From: Bacteroidales bacterium
Lineage (GTDB): Bacteria > Bacteroidota > Bacteroidia > Bacteroidales > UBA7960
DNA length: 16,521 nt
Reading direction: 5' to 3'
Assembly (NCBI GenBank): GCA_003451785.1
Contig: DMJL01000145.1
Location: 1 to 16,521 of the forward strand
Shown: one piece after another, positions 1 through 8,196 of the stretch
Numbering within the stretch: position 1 is the stretch's first letter
Layout: each line of letters opens with the position of its first letter
Position numbers and translations under genes: made by a program
The notes under the pieces: generated by a model
What the model was told of the DNA's origin: nothing
The model's input: the letters and a program-made list of their open reading frames with translations, nothing else
Databases searched by the model: none

Positions 1-408
1 GTGTTTGAAAAATCAGAATTAGGAAAAAAAATGTAGTAGAAAGAAGTTTTATTAGATAATTCATAAATGGATGATTATTAATATTTTGCCTATAATATGT
101 TTTGTGGTATGGGGGGCCTTATTGTAAAATTTGCTGTAAATTTATCTGTATTGCGCAACCAGCTATTTGACGGATTTATGCAATGAAAGGTTACACTAAG
201 GGCAAAACAATTGCTGCAAGACCTAATATGTGATCGTTGGTTCGATTAGCCCCAATGCGATTTAAAACAAATGGATTGAAAAAGTGAAAAAAAATTTCTC
301 CCAGAATATTTGGCTCTCTGAGTAGAGCATTTAAGTTGGATTTTTGTGCACCAGCCCAATCTAACCACTTCTTGGTCAGATACAATCCCGTTTTTGTAAT
401 TTCCTTAA
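1..408. other. Left-edge region with no supported gene
   Basis: This AT-rich stretch lies downstream of the minus-strand receiver gene. The only notable open frame is on the minus strand (385 to 191, TTG start, about 64 codons). It can be read upstream into the 3' end of the receiver gene in another frame, has no ATG or GTG start, and resembles nothing I recognise. No tRNA, clear terminator or repeat was seen. A gene may lie further left, outside the window. Confidence 0.5.
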
Positions 409-771
409 CTACTTTTTCGTGCCGTAACGGCTAATCATCTCATAAAGTATTTCTTTAATTATGGGTTTCTGAATAATGTCGGTGCAGCCTACATCCATTA
501 TTCTTTGTTTTTCTGATGTGCTTGTAAGTGCTGTTTGCGCAATGATAGGTATGGTAGCATTGAGCTTCCGTATTTCTAAGGTAGCCTCATCGCCATTCAT
601 TTTGGGCATACGCATATCTATAAGAATCAAATCCAAATCCGGATTCTCTTTGAAAAGCCTTATTGCTTCGGCTCCATCTTCCGCAATGATAAGGACATCC
701 GAAACCGGCTGAAGCAATTTCTTCATTAGAATTCGCGAAATAGCGTCATCCTCTGCTAAAAGAATTTTCAT
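409..771 (-). CDS. Stand-alone CheY-like response regulator (receiver domain only)
   Basis: A 120-aa single-domain receiver. The acidic pocket is E7-D8-D9, the phospho-acceptor is D52 (in IDMRMPKMNG), the switch Thr is T80 (AQTAL) and the conserved Lys is K102 (QKP). All residues needed for phosphorylation are present. The protein ends right after helix alpha-5, so it has no DNA-binding, enzymatic or HPt output domain. It starts with ATG 43 bp after the stop of the giant hybrid kinase on the same strand, so co-transcription is likely. It resembles that kinase's own C-terminal receiver (shared pattern AEDD, GAEAI, KxNPDxxLILxDxxMPxxNG, IIAQTA), which suggests a duplication of that receiver. 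It probably takes phosphate in the same phosphorelay or acts as a phosphate sink or protein-protein switch; this role is inferred. No Shine-Dalgarno is evident, as is usual in Bacteroidota. Confidence 0.92.
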   Translation of the reverse strand: MKILLAEDDAISRILMKKLLQPVSDVLIIAEDGAEAIRLFKENPDLDLILIDMRMPKMNGDEATLEIRKLNATIPIIAQTALTSTSEKQRIMDVGCTDIIQKPIIKEILYEMISRYGTKK

Positions 772-814
772 GCTGATACTAACTTGTTACACGCATTTAA
801 AATGATAATACCTG

Positions 815-3800
815 CTATTTAATTTGTTTGTTTGATAAGAACTTATTTATCAGGACTTTTAGTTCATCAAGTTTTACTGGTTTAGAGATGTAGGCATTAC
901 AACCGGCTTCAATTGCTTTTTCTTTGTCCCCAAACATTGCAAATGCGGTTTGCGCAATGATGCAAACTTCCTTGTTGAAGGTGCGAATTTGCCGGGTAGC
1001 CTCGTATCCATTCACCATGGGCATGCTAATGTCCATTAAGATGAGTTTTATGTCGGGGTTTTTCTTTGCTATGGTAATAGCCTCGGCTCCATTGGGGGCA
1101 ACAAGGATCTCACCAGCAATGGGCTTCAAGGTTCTCATTAGAAGCGAAACAGAAGTATTGTCGTCCTCAGCGATAAGGATTTTAATTCGATCATTTCTCA
1201 TGACTCTAATTGCTGATGAACCAGGTAGTTCTAATGAAGTATTTTGTGTAGTAATTTTGTTGAAAGGCAGTGTAAATTGAAACTTACTTCCAACATCGGG
1301 CGTACTCTCTACCCAAATTCTACCTTCAAGAATTTCTACAAATGATTTTGCAATAGCCAAACCAAGCCCTGCACCTTGATAGGCATGTCGGTTTTCGATA
1401 TCTGCCTGAACAAATCGCTCAAAAACAGCCGATTGCCTTGCAGGCTCAATTCCTATACCCGAATCGACAACATAGAATTGAATTGCTTTTTCGGATGGAA
1501 AACAACCAAATTCTACAAATCCTTTATGGGTATATTTTATCGCGTTGCTTATCAGATTCGTTAGAATAGCATGGAGTTTATCAATATCTGTTGTAATGTC
1601 TGCAAAAGTGTTTTCTAAGGTGGTTGTGTATCGCAGTTGGAGTCCTTTTTTGTTGGCTTCTACCGTGAAGAATGTGTACAACTCTACCAAAAGGGTATTG
1701 ATGTTGATGCTTTTGGTGCTTATCTCCACCATGCCAGCCTCAATTTTGGATAAATTAATGAGGTCGTCAACAGTTTTCAGCAGCCTTAGACCAGAGTTCT
1801 TTATAATAGTAATAAAACTATTTCTTTCATCCCCCGAAAGGTCAGGTTCTTTGATGAGGTCGGTGAAGCCCAAGATACCATTCATAGGAGTTCTAATTTC
1901 ATGACTCATATTGGCTAAGAAAGCCGATTTCAATCGGTTGCTTTCCTCTGCTTTATCTCTTGCCTTTATAAGTTCTAAGTGAATTGTTTCCTGAAGCGTT
2001 ATATCAACTATGTACCCCCTGATTTGAACTAGATTGCCATTGCTGTCGAATTCCCCTTTTGCATTTATTAAACCATGAATTAGTTTATTGTTCTTACTTC
2101 GGTATTTCATACGGTAGTTTTCCACCTTGCCGTCCTTATTTAAGCAATCTAAGAAATGGATTCTATCGTGCTTACTCCAGTATAAATTTTTAACAGGACA
2201 TGCATAGGCCTCTTCTTTGCTTTCGAAACCAAACAGTTTTACAAATGTTTGATTACAAATCACCAGAGATCCTTTAACAGTCGAGATGTAGTCTGCAGAT
2301 ATGTCTTCATCAAAAAACGCTTGCAAACGATCTCGACTTCTTGTGATTTCCTCTTCAGAAGCCTTTCTTTCAGAAACATCCTCCATATATCCTTCTAAGT
2401 ACAAGACTTCTCCTTGATTGTTGAATATGGGTTGCCCTCTCTCCCAAACCCAACAAGTCTTACCATCCTGCCGAAGAATTTCATACTCATAAGTAAAAAT
2501 AGATCTGTTTGCAACCACTTCTTGCCATTTGTTCCAAATTGGCTCCCTGTATTGAGGTAGAATGATTTCCTTAAAATTGATCTTGTCGGTAAGGAATTCT
2601 TCAGGTAAATAACCTGTAATCTCAAAACATCCGCTGCTTATAAAATTCACTTTAAAATCGGGATCCAAAGATGTACGATATACCAATCCCGGCAAATTAT
2701 TGATAAGCGTTTGAAACATTCTTTCTCTTTCCTTTAGAGCTACCTCGGCTGTTTTACGGCGGGTGATATCGACGCGAAACTCCACAAAGTGTGAAATATT
2801 TCCATCTGATGAGAACAAGGGAGATATCATAAACCTATCCCAATAAGTTGTTCCATCTTTTCGTGAAACGAGTATCTCGTCAATCCAAGTTTTGCCGCCA
2901 TTTACGGTATCCCAAAGGCGTTCAAGTCTGTCAGCATCAAATATGCTTGTATGGAAGAAATCGAAGTGCTTTCCTATTGTCTCAATATCCGAATAGCCGG
3001 TTTGCTCTATGAAGCGCGCATTTACATACTCAATTATACGGTTATTATTGGATATAGCTATGCTGATAGGGCTTTGCTCTATAGCATTTGAAAGAAGTCT
3101 TATCTGCCCCTCTGCCTTCTTTTTTTCTTTGTGCATAAGAGCAAGTGCCATCTGGTCGGCAAGTTGTATTGCAAACGATATTTCTTCCGATTGCCACTCG
3201 TGTGTATTATGCAGAATCTCGAAACTCATCACTCCAAGCATCACTCCGTTTACTACAATGGCCACATCCAGGGTGGACTCAATATTGTTGGGCACGAAGT
3301 AATCTTCTAAATACCCAGCAACGCGATCATCCGATCTACAATAGGAAGCATCAACATATCTGTTTTTTCTTAATATGTCGAATTCCTTTTTGAAAGCATC
3401 TTCAGTATAAATGGTTTTGGATCTATACATGCCTGAGGAAGTAGATAAAGATGCAATATTTTCGAGGTATTCAAATTGGTCATCGAACAGCCAAATACCC
3501 AAATAATCTACTCCCAGGATTTCCAATGCTGGCGGCATTAATTCCTCTGCCAACTCCTTTACTGCTCCATTCACAAGATTTTCGCTGGTTGCTATCATGG
3601 CAATTACTTCAGCCACTTTTCTTCTACGGTCAAGGCGCAGATATTGTTCTTGTGCAGACTTCTTTTGTTCGGTAATATCTTCTTTAACTGCAATAAAATG
3701 CTCTATTTCGCCTTCAGGAGAATACACTGGAGAAATCGTTGCTTTTTCGTAGAAAATCGTTCCATCCTTTTTTTTGTTAATAAATTCACCATACCAAGTT

Positions 3801-6800
3801 TCCCCAGCATTGAGAGTTTGCCAAAGATTTTGGTGAAATGCATGATCGTGAAGGCCCGATTTTAGTAATCGGGGATTATTGCCCAATGCCTCATCTTTAG
3901 TGTAGCCGGTGAGTTCAACGAAACCCCTATTAACAAACTTAATATTTCCTTTAAGATCCGTAACAACAATGCTCGCTGGAGCTTGCTCAATAGCAGTCAA
4001 AAGAATTCTTATATTTATCTCACTATCTCGTTGTTTAGTAACATCTGAAATAATCCCTACCGTTCCAGTAATATTTCCATGAGGATCTTTGATAGGTGCG
4101 CCATGGATGCGAGCGAAAAAGATTTCTCCAGATTTTTTTACGCAGCGCACATCGTAGGTATCAGAAATGCCTTGTAGCCTTAGACTGGTTTTGTTTCTCA
4201 GAGAATCCCAATCGTCGGGATGTACAAGAGTTTGATAACCTTTTCTGCCATTCAAACAATCTGGTTCCAATCCGAACATTTCAAAAACTTGGGGATTTGC
4301 ATAAATAATGCTGTCTTCTATATCGGAAAGCAAAACACCTTCCGACATGTTTTCAAGAATTGCCCGGAATTTCTCCTCGTTCACCCGAAGCTTTTCTTCT
4401 GCTTGTTTTCTTGCAGTAATATCACGCACTATTGCTTGCAAGAAGAACTTGTTCTGTAATTCTATCCGGTTAAGCGATACTTCAGCATTGAACAAGGTGC
4501 CATCCATGCGCTGGTGAAGCCATTCAAAATGTTGTGATAAACCAAGGTTGGCTGCCTCAATTAATTCAATAGCAAGTGAATTAGAGCATTCCCCAGACGA
4601 TTGCGATTCCGGGCAGAAATTTTGGATTGGGTGACCAACAATTTGGTCAGGGTTGCATCCGAAAATGCGTAGTGCAGATTGGTTGCACTCTATTATGGTA
4701 GGGCCTTCCATTAGTAAAATGGTATCGAGGCTGTAATCAAATATGTTTCGAAACTTCTCCTCACTTTCTTTTATTCGTCTTTCGGCATCCACTTTTGAAG
4801 AAATATCGTTGAAGGAGCCTACAATGGCAACCACCTTTCCATCAACTACTACTGGCGATTCTCTTACTTCTACAGTTATTCTTCTTCCCGTTTTATGCTT
4901 CAATTCCAGCAAAAATGTTGGTTGATGAATGCCGGTTTCTAATGCCAAAATGGTATTTTGAATGCCTTGATCGTTAATAGGATTGTTTGATAGGAACTTT
5001 CGCCAATCTTCAAGTGATTCAGCATCTGTATATCCTAACAAATCATAGATTTGTGGACTTATGAAAGTAAGCTTATGGTTAGCATCGTGCGTGTAGAAAA
5101 CATTTATGCTGTTTTCAATTATCTGTCGAAGCTTTTCCTCACTTTGCCTAAGTGCTTTAGTTTTTTGGTATTTCTCTGTTACATCCGAAAAAACCATAAT
5201 TACTCCAACCATTTTACCATCGTTGCCTATAATTGGAGCAGCACTGTCGGTGATATTGTATTCTTTACCACATCTGCTAAGGAGGGAAGTGTGGTTGGCC
5301 AGACCCACTACGGACTTGGTTTCTAATACAGTTAAAATAGGATTGGAAACCAATGCGCGGGTTGTCTCATGAACAATATTGAAAATTTCGGTTATCTTTT
5401 TTCCTGTTGCTTCATTTAAACTCCATCCACACATTTTTTCGGCAACAGGATTCATGTTTACAACATTTCCTTGATTGTCTGTAGCAATCATGCCATCGCC
5501 AATGGAATTTAGTGTTATAGCCAGCATCTCCTCCCGCTCTTTAAGCTTTTGTTCAGCCAATTTGCGTTGGGTAATATCGCGAATAAGTGCCCTAATGATG
5601 AATCTATCACCTGCTTTTACTAGGTTGATAGCAACTTCTGTATGGATAAGTGAGCTTTCGGCACCCCAAAATTGCCAATCAAAACGACAAGGAATACCAT
5701 TATAAGCATCTTCAATTATTTCGCGGCTAAGCTTTTCCGAAAGCTCTCCGTTGGATTGGTACTCAGGCGAGAAACTGTTTACAGATTTACCGATGATTTG
5801 TTCTGTCGGAGTATTCAGCATTTTGGTTGCAGAAAAATTGCAGTCCACAATCGTTTCTCCATCTATTAAAAGTATCGCATCGTAGCTCTGGTCGAACAAC
5901 GACCTAAAGCGGTTCTCGCTGTCCTTAATCATTTGTTCTGCAATCTTCCGCTCGGTAATATCCGTGTGTGAGCCAACAATGCCCACAACTTTGCCGTCTT
6001 CAAATACGGGTGCCTCCCTAATTTCTGCCCATACTTTGTGCCCTGCTTTATGAATAAACTCAAGTTCGTAAGGCGGGGGTGCCTCCCCTGTATCAATGGC
6101 TCGTTGCGTAATAGCCTCCGCAGTTGCATTTATGGGATTGTCTGACAATGTTTTGGACCAATCGCCCATAATCTCATGAGCTTCGTAGCCTAACAAATCC
6201 TTTATCTGTGGACTAAGATAGGTAAGATTGCCTTTTACATCGTGGGAGTAAAATGTATTGGTGCTGTATTCAACAATGTTTCGTAAGCGTTTTTCGCTTT
6301 CCATGAGCATCTGCTCTGCAATCTTCCGCTTGGTAATATTTGTGTTTGAGCCTACAATGCCTATTACTTTGCCATCTTCCACAACTGGTGCTTCCCTAAT
6401 TTCTACCCATATTTTGTGCCCTTCCTTGTGAATAAACTCAAGCTCATAAGGAGGGGAAGTTTCTCCAGTATCAATAGCTCTTTGCGTATTGGCCACTCCA
6501 ATTGCATTAATGGGATTGTCAGACAATCTTTTAGTCCAGTTGTCAAAAACTTCAGTAACATCATACCCCAACAAGTCCTTAATTTGTGGACTAATATAGG
6601 TAAGATTGCCTTCTAAATCGTGGGAGTAAAATGTATTGGTACTGCATTCAACAATGTTTCGTAAGCGTTTTTCGCTTTCTGCAAGCAACTGTTCCTTAAT
6701 GTATTTGTCGGTAACATCCATGAAAACCATAACAACACCCAAAATTTCGCCTTCAGAATTTTTTATGGGTGCCGCGCTATCGAAAATATGATATTCGTTT

Positions 6801-7597
6801 CCGTCCTTTGACAAGAGCATTGTGTGATTTGCCAACCCTACAACTTTGCCTGACTTTAATGCCTGTTCTACCGGGTTCTCTGCCAACTGCCTTGTAAATG
6901 CATTTACAATATGAAAAACATCGATGAGTGGAAGCCCTATGGCATCTTTTAAATTCCATCCGCAAAGTTTTTCGGCTACAGGATTTAAATAAACCACCCT
7001 ACCCAGATTATCGGTGGTAATCACGCCATCGCCAATGGAATTAAGCGTTACCGACAATAACTCTTGGCTATTCCTGAGATTATCAGTAGCTTCCATCGTC
7101 ATAGTAACATCTTCAAAAACACCCACAACACCCACGATATCGCCGATATGATTGTGTAAAGGTGATTTTACAGTCCTAAACCACTTTTTCGACCCATTTT
7201 CCCCCAAACATTCAGTATAATCTTTTGCGTTCCCAGTGGTCATCACATAAAGGTCATCCTTCTGGTGCATACTTGCCATATCCGTGGGGTACAAGTCGAA
7301 GTCGTTTTTGCCTACTATGGCATCAGGGGATACACCTAAATCTTTAGCGAATAGTTGATTACATGCAATATATGTCAGCTCCGTATTTTTTACAAAAATT
7401 CTGTGCGGCAGGGTATCAAGAATTCCTGCATCTAATAAATTTTTACTCGAATATCCCTTGGGTAACATAATAGCTTCGTCTGTACTGCCCGAAGAATTGG
7501 AATGTTCAAGTTGCTTAATGGCTTCTTTAAGTTTCTTGTTTTCACTCCTAAGAAGCTGAAGCTCCATTAAAAGAGTATTTTGCTGACTATTTTCCAC
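815..7597 (-). CDS. Giant soluble hybrid histidine kinase with 13 PAS domains, GAF, HisKA, HATPase and receiver
   Basis: This is a sensor kinase of about 2260 aa, far longer than ordinary hybrid kinases. Domains by residue: short coiled coil 8-33; PAS1 55-165; PAS2 176-298; PAS3 306-424; PAS4 433-550; PAS5 559-678; PAS6 686-810; PAS7 818-934; PAS8 944-1064; PAS9 1072-1190; PAS10 1198-1312; GAF 1318-1492; PAS11 1500-1614; PAS12 1622-1746; PAS13 1752-1867; HisKA 1889-1955 with phospho-His H1899 (SHEIRTPMNG); HATPase 2000-2112 with N-box N2018, G1 DSGIGI (D2045), F-box around 2059-2066 and G2 GAGLGL (2075-2080); receiver 2138-2256 with E2144/D2145/D2146, phospho-acceptor D2189, T2217 and K2239. 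Most PAS units end in the D-[IV]-[TS] motif that links to the next domain. All catalytic residues look intact. There is no signal peptide or transmembrane helix, so sensing is probably cytosolic. No LOV-type Cys motif is seen (PAS10 has GNNPRLL), and ligands are unknown. The frame opens with GTG at 7597 directly after an in-frame TAA. An ATG at 7567 (residue 11) is an equally plausible start. The gene is followed by a stand-alone receiver. Confidence 0.95.
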   Translation of the reverse strand: MENSQQNTLLMELQLLRSENKKLKEAIKQLEHSNSSGSTDEAIMLPKGYSSKNLLDAGILDTLPHRIFVKNTELTYIACNQLFAKDLGVSPDAIVGKNDFDLYPTDMASMHQKDDLYVMTTGNAKDYTECLGENGSKKWFRTVKSPLHNHIGDIVGVVGVFEDVTMTMEATDNLRNSQELLSVTLNSIGDGVITTDNLGRVVYLNPVAEKLCGWNLKDAIGLPLIDVFHIVNAFTRQLAENPVEQALKSGKVVGLANHTMLLSKDGNEYHIFDSAAPIKNSEGEILGVVMVFMDVTDKYIKEQLLAESEKRLRNIVECSTNTFYSHDLEGNLTYISPQIKDLLGYDVTEVFDNWTKRLSDNPINAIGVANTQRAIDTGETSPPYELEFIHKEGHKIWVEIREAPVVEDGKVIGIVGSNTNITKRKIAEQMLMESEKRLRNIVEYSTNTFYSHDVKGNLTYLSPQIKDLLGYEAHEIMGDWSKTLSDNPINATAEAITQRAIDTGEAPPPYELEFIHKAGHKVWAEIREAPVFEDGKVVGIVGSHTDITERKIAEQMIKDSENRFRSLFDQSYDAILLIDGETIVDCNFSATKMLNTPTEQIIGKSVNSFSPEYQSNGELSEKLSREIIEDAYNGIPCRFDWQFWGAESSLIHTEVAINLVKAGDRFIIRALIRDITQRKLAEQKLKEREEMLAITLNSIGDGMIATDNQGNVVNMNPVAEKMCGWSLNEATGKKITEIFNIVHETTRALVSNPILTVLETKSVVGLANHTSLLSRCGKEYNITDSAAPIIGNDGKMVGVIMVFSDVTEKYQKTKALRQSEEKLRQIIENSINVFYTHDANHKLTFISPQIYDLLGYTDAESLEDWRKFLSNNPINDQGIQNTILALETGIHQPTFLLELKHKTGRRITVEVRESPVVVDGKVVAIVGSFNDISSKVDAERRIKESEEKFRNIFDYSLDTILLMEGPTIIECNQSALRIFGCNPDQIVGHPIQNFCPESQSSGECSNSLAIELIEAANLGLSQHFEWLHQRMDGTLFNAEVSLNRIELQNKFFLQAIVRDITARKQAEEKLRVNEEKFRAILENMSEGVLLSDIEDSIIYANPQVFEMFGLEPDCLNGRKGYQTLVHPDDWDSLRNKTSLRLQGISDTYDVRCVKKSGEIFFARIHGAPIKDPHGNITGTVGIISDVTKQRDSEINIRILLTAIEQAPASIVVTDLKGNIKFVNRGFVELTGYTKDEALGNNPRLLKSGLHDHAFHQNLWQTLNAGETWYGEFINKKKDGTIFYEKATISPVYSPEGEIEHFIAVKEDITEQKKSAQEQYLRLDRRRKVAEVIAMIATSENLVNGAVKELAEELMPPALEILGVDYLGIWLFDDQFEYLENIASLSTSSGMYRSKTIYTEDAFKKEFDILRKNRYVDASYCRSDDRVAGYLEDYFVPNNIESTLDVAIVVNGVMLGVMSFEILHNTHEWQSEEISFAIQLADQMALALMHKEKKKAEGQIRLLSNAIEQSPISIAISNNNRIIEYVNARFIEQTGYSDIETIGKHFDFFHTSIFDADRLERLWDTVNGGKTWIDEILVSRKDGTTYWDRFMISPLFSSDGNISHFVEFRVDITRRKTAEVALKERERMFQTLINNLPGLVYRTSLDPDFKVNFISSGCFEITGYLPEEFLTDKINFKEIILPQYREPIWNKWQEVVANRSIFTYEYEILRQDGKTCWVWERGQPIFNNQGEVLYLEGYMEDVSERKASEEEITRSRDRLQAFFDEDISADYISTVKGSLVICNQTFVKLFGFESKEEAYACPVKNLYWSKHDRIHFLDCLNKDGKVENYRMKYRSKNNKLIHGLINAKGEFDSNGNLVQIRGYIVDITLQETIHLELIKARDKAEESNRLKSAFLANMSHEIRTPMNGILGFTDLIKEPDLSGDERNSFITIIKNSGLRLLKTVDDLINLSKIEAGMVEISTKSININTLLVELYTFFTVEANKKGLQLRYTTTLENTFADITTDIDKLHAILTNLISNAIKYTHKGFVEFGCFPSEKAIQFYVVDSGIGIEPARQSAVFERFVQADIENRHAYQGAGLGLAIAKSFVEILEGRIWVESTPDVGSKFQFTLPFNKITTQNTSLELPGSSAIRVMRNDRIKILIAEDDNTSVSLLMRTLKPIAGEILVAPNGAEAITIAKKNPDIKLILMDISMPMVNGYEATRQIRTFNKEVCIIAQTAFAMFGDKEKAIEAGCNAYISKPVKLDELKVLINKFLSNKQIK
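4394..7072 (-). repeat. Tandem duplication of a PAS-PAS-PAS (A-B-C) module inside the kinase gene
   Basis: By protein similarity, PAS2 and PAS6 are one type (A: TLNSIGDG, NPVAEK, CGW, VGLANHT, DSAAPI). PAS3, PAS4 and PAS7 are a second type (B: FYSHD or FYTHD, SPQI, DLLGY, NPIN). PAS5 and PAS8 are a third (C: ILL-x-x-G, CN-x-SA, ELIE or EIIE, I-x-RDIT). The order A-B-B-C (residues about 176-680) followed by A-B-C (about 684-1068) implies that a three-domain unit duplicated in tandem and that B then duplicated again in the N-terminal copy. PAS10 and PAS11, on either side of the GAF, also resemble each other (IEQ-x-P-x-SI, LW-x-T, FI/FM, ISP). Confidence 0.85.
5927..6682 (-). repeat. Recent 378-nt tandem duplication (PAS3 and PAS4)
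   Basis: Two adjacent 126-codon copies: 6305-6682 (PAS3) and 5927-6304 (PAS4), both starting near the SEKRLRNIVE motif. At the nucleotide level, 6221-6300 and 6599-6678 differ at only 4 of 80 positions, including a 33-nt identical run, at exactly 378 bp spacing. Identity falls to roughly 80% by eye in the middle of the unit. This is the youngest duplication in the gene and a likely site of copy-number change by recombination. Confidence 0.85.
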
Positions 7598-8196
7598 TTA
7601 GCGAAAATTCAGGATTAATAATTAGTAACAATCTAAAAAAGCAACTATTATTGCTGCTAAAATTTAATGTAGTTTGGCATTTACTATATGGTTTTTTTAA
7701 AAATCTATTAAAGATCAAAATCCCAAAATACTAATAATGCCTTTGCAAAATTATGCAAATAAATGGGCATTCTATGAGCTTTGTGTTTTTGAATATATTC
7801 ATTTTCTGTGTAATATGCGATTCCATGGTTTTATGATTTATTGGATTTTTATATGTTTGGATGCAAAATAAAATATGATTAGAAAGAATCGCATTGCAAT
7901 TTGTTGTTGCTTTTTAGGTCGGTTAATTTTTTTCTGAATGATAGCCAATTGGGTTGGATGGTTTTTAGTGGCAATTCTTCATTCGCCTTTGAAATGAAAG
8001 CTAATAAATCTGGTAAAAACAAGCAGACTCCAAAGTTTAGGCTTTTTGAGTTAAGCCGGCAATTAAACCCGATCATATTTTGGCTGCTATGTAGCAGGAT
8101 GCAAATTTTTTAATATGCAGAAAGTTCTATTTTTAGTAAGCCGATTCTTCAATGTTTAGCTTTTATTTAATTTTACAATTTCTAATAGTTTTGGAT
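7598..8196. other. AT-rich divergent intergenic region between kinase and transporter genes
   Basis: About 600 bp between the divergent kinase (minus) and CDF transporter (plus). It should hold both promoters. Two short opposing open frames overlap here (minus 8076-7879 and plus 7901-8113). Neither has a recognisable product, and their overlap argues that at most one is real. No tRNA, IS terminal repeat or strong hairpin was seen. Confidence 0.6.
7746..7753 (-). promoter_or_regulatory. Weak candidate -7 box for the kinase gene
   Basis: On the minus strand this reads TAATTTTG, matching the Bacteroidota -7 consensus TAnnTTTG, about 150 bp upstream of the kinase start. No TTG-type -33 element was found at the expected spacing, so the call is tentative. 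Confidence 0.25.

Noticed and set aside
191..385. Minus-strand 64-codon frame after the receiver gene
   Set aside because: It uses a TTG start, has no recognisable family, and its frame runs back into the receiver gene without an ATG or GTG. It is probably chance.
3859..3930. Possible LOV photoreceptor in PAS10
   Set aside because: The GNNPRLLKSG stretch aligns with the LOV flavin motif region but has no Cys, so a blue-light adduct is not supported.
8186..8193. TAGTTTTG, a match to the -7 consensus, just before the CDF gene
   Set aside because: It ends only 3 bp before the chosen ATG, so a transcript starting from it would begin inside or past the start codon.
8152..8196. Upstream ATG that would lengthen the CDF protein by 15 residues
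   Set aside because: The added segment is hydrophobic and precedes the typical His-rich cytosolic N-terminus, so ATG 8197 fits the family better.
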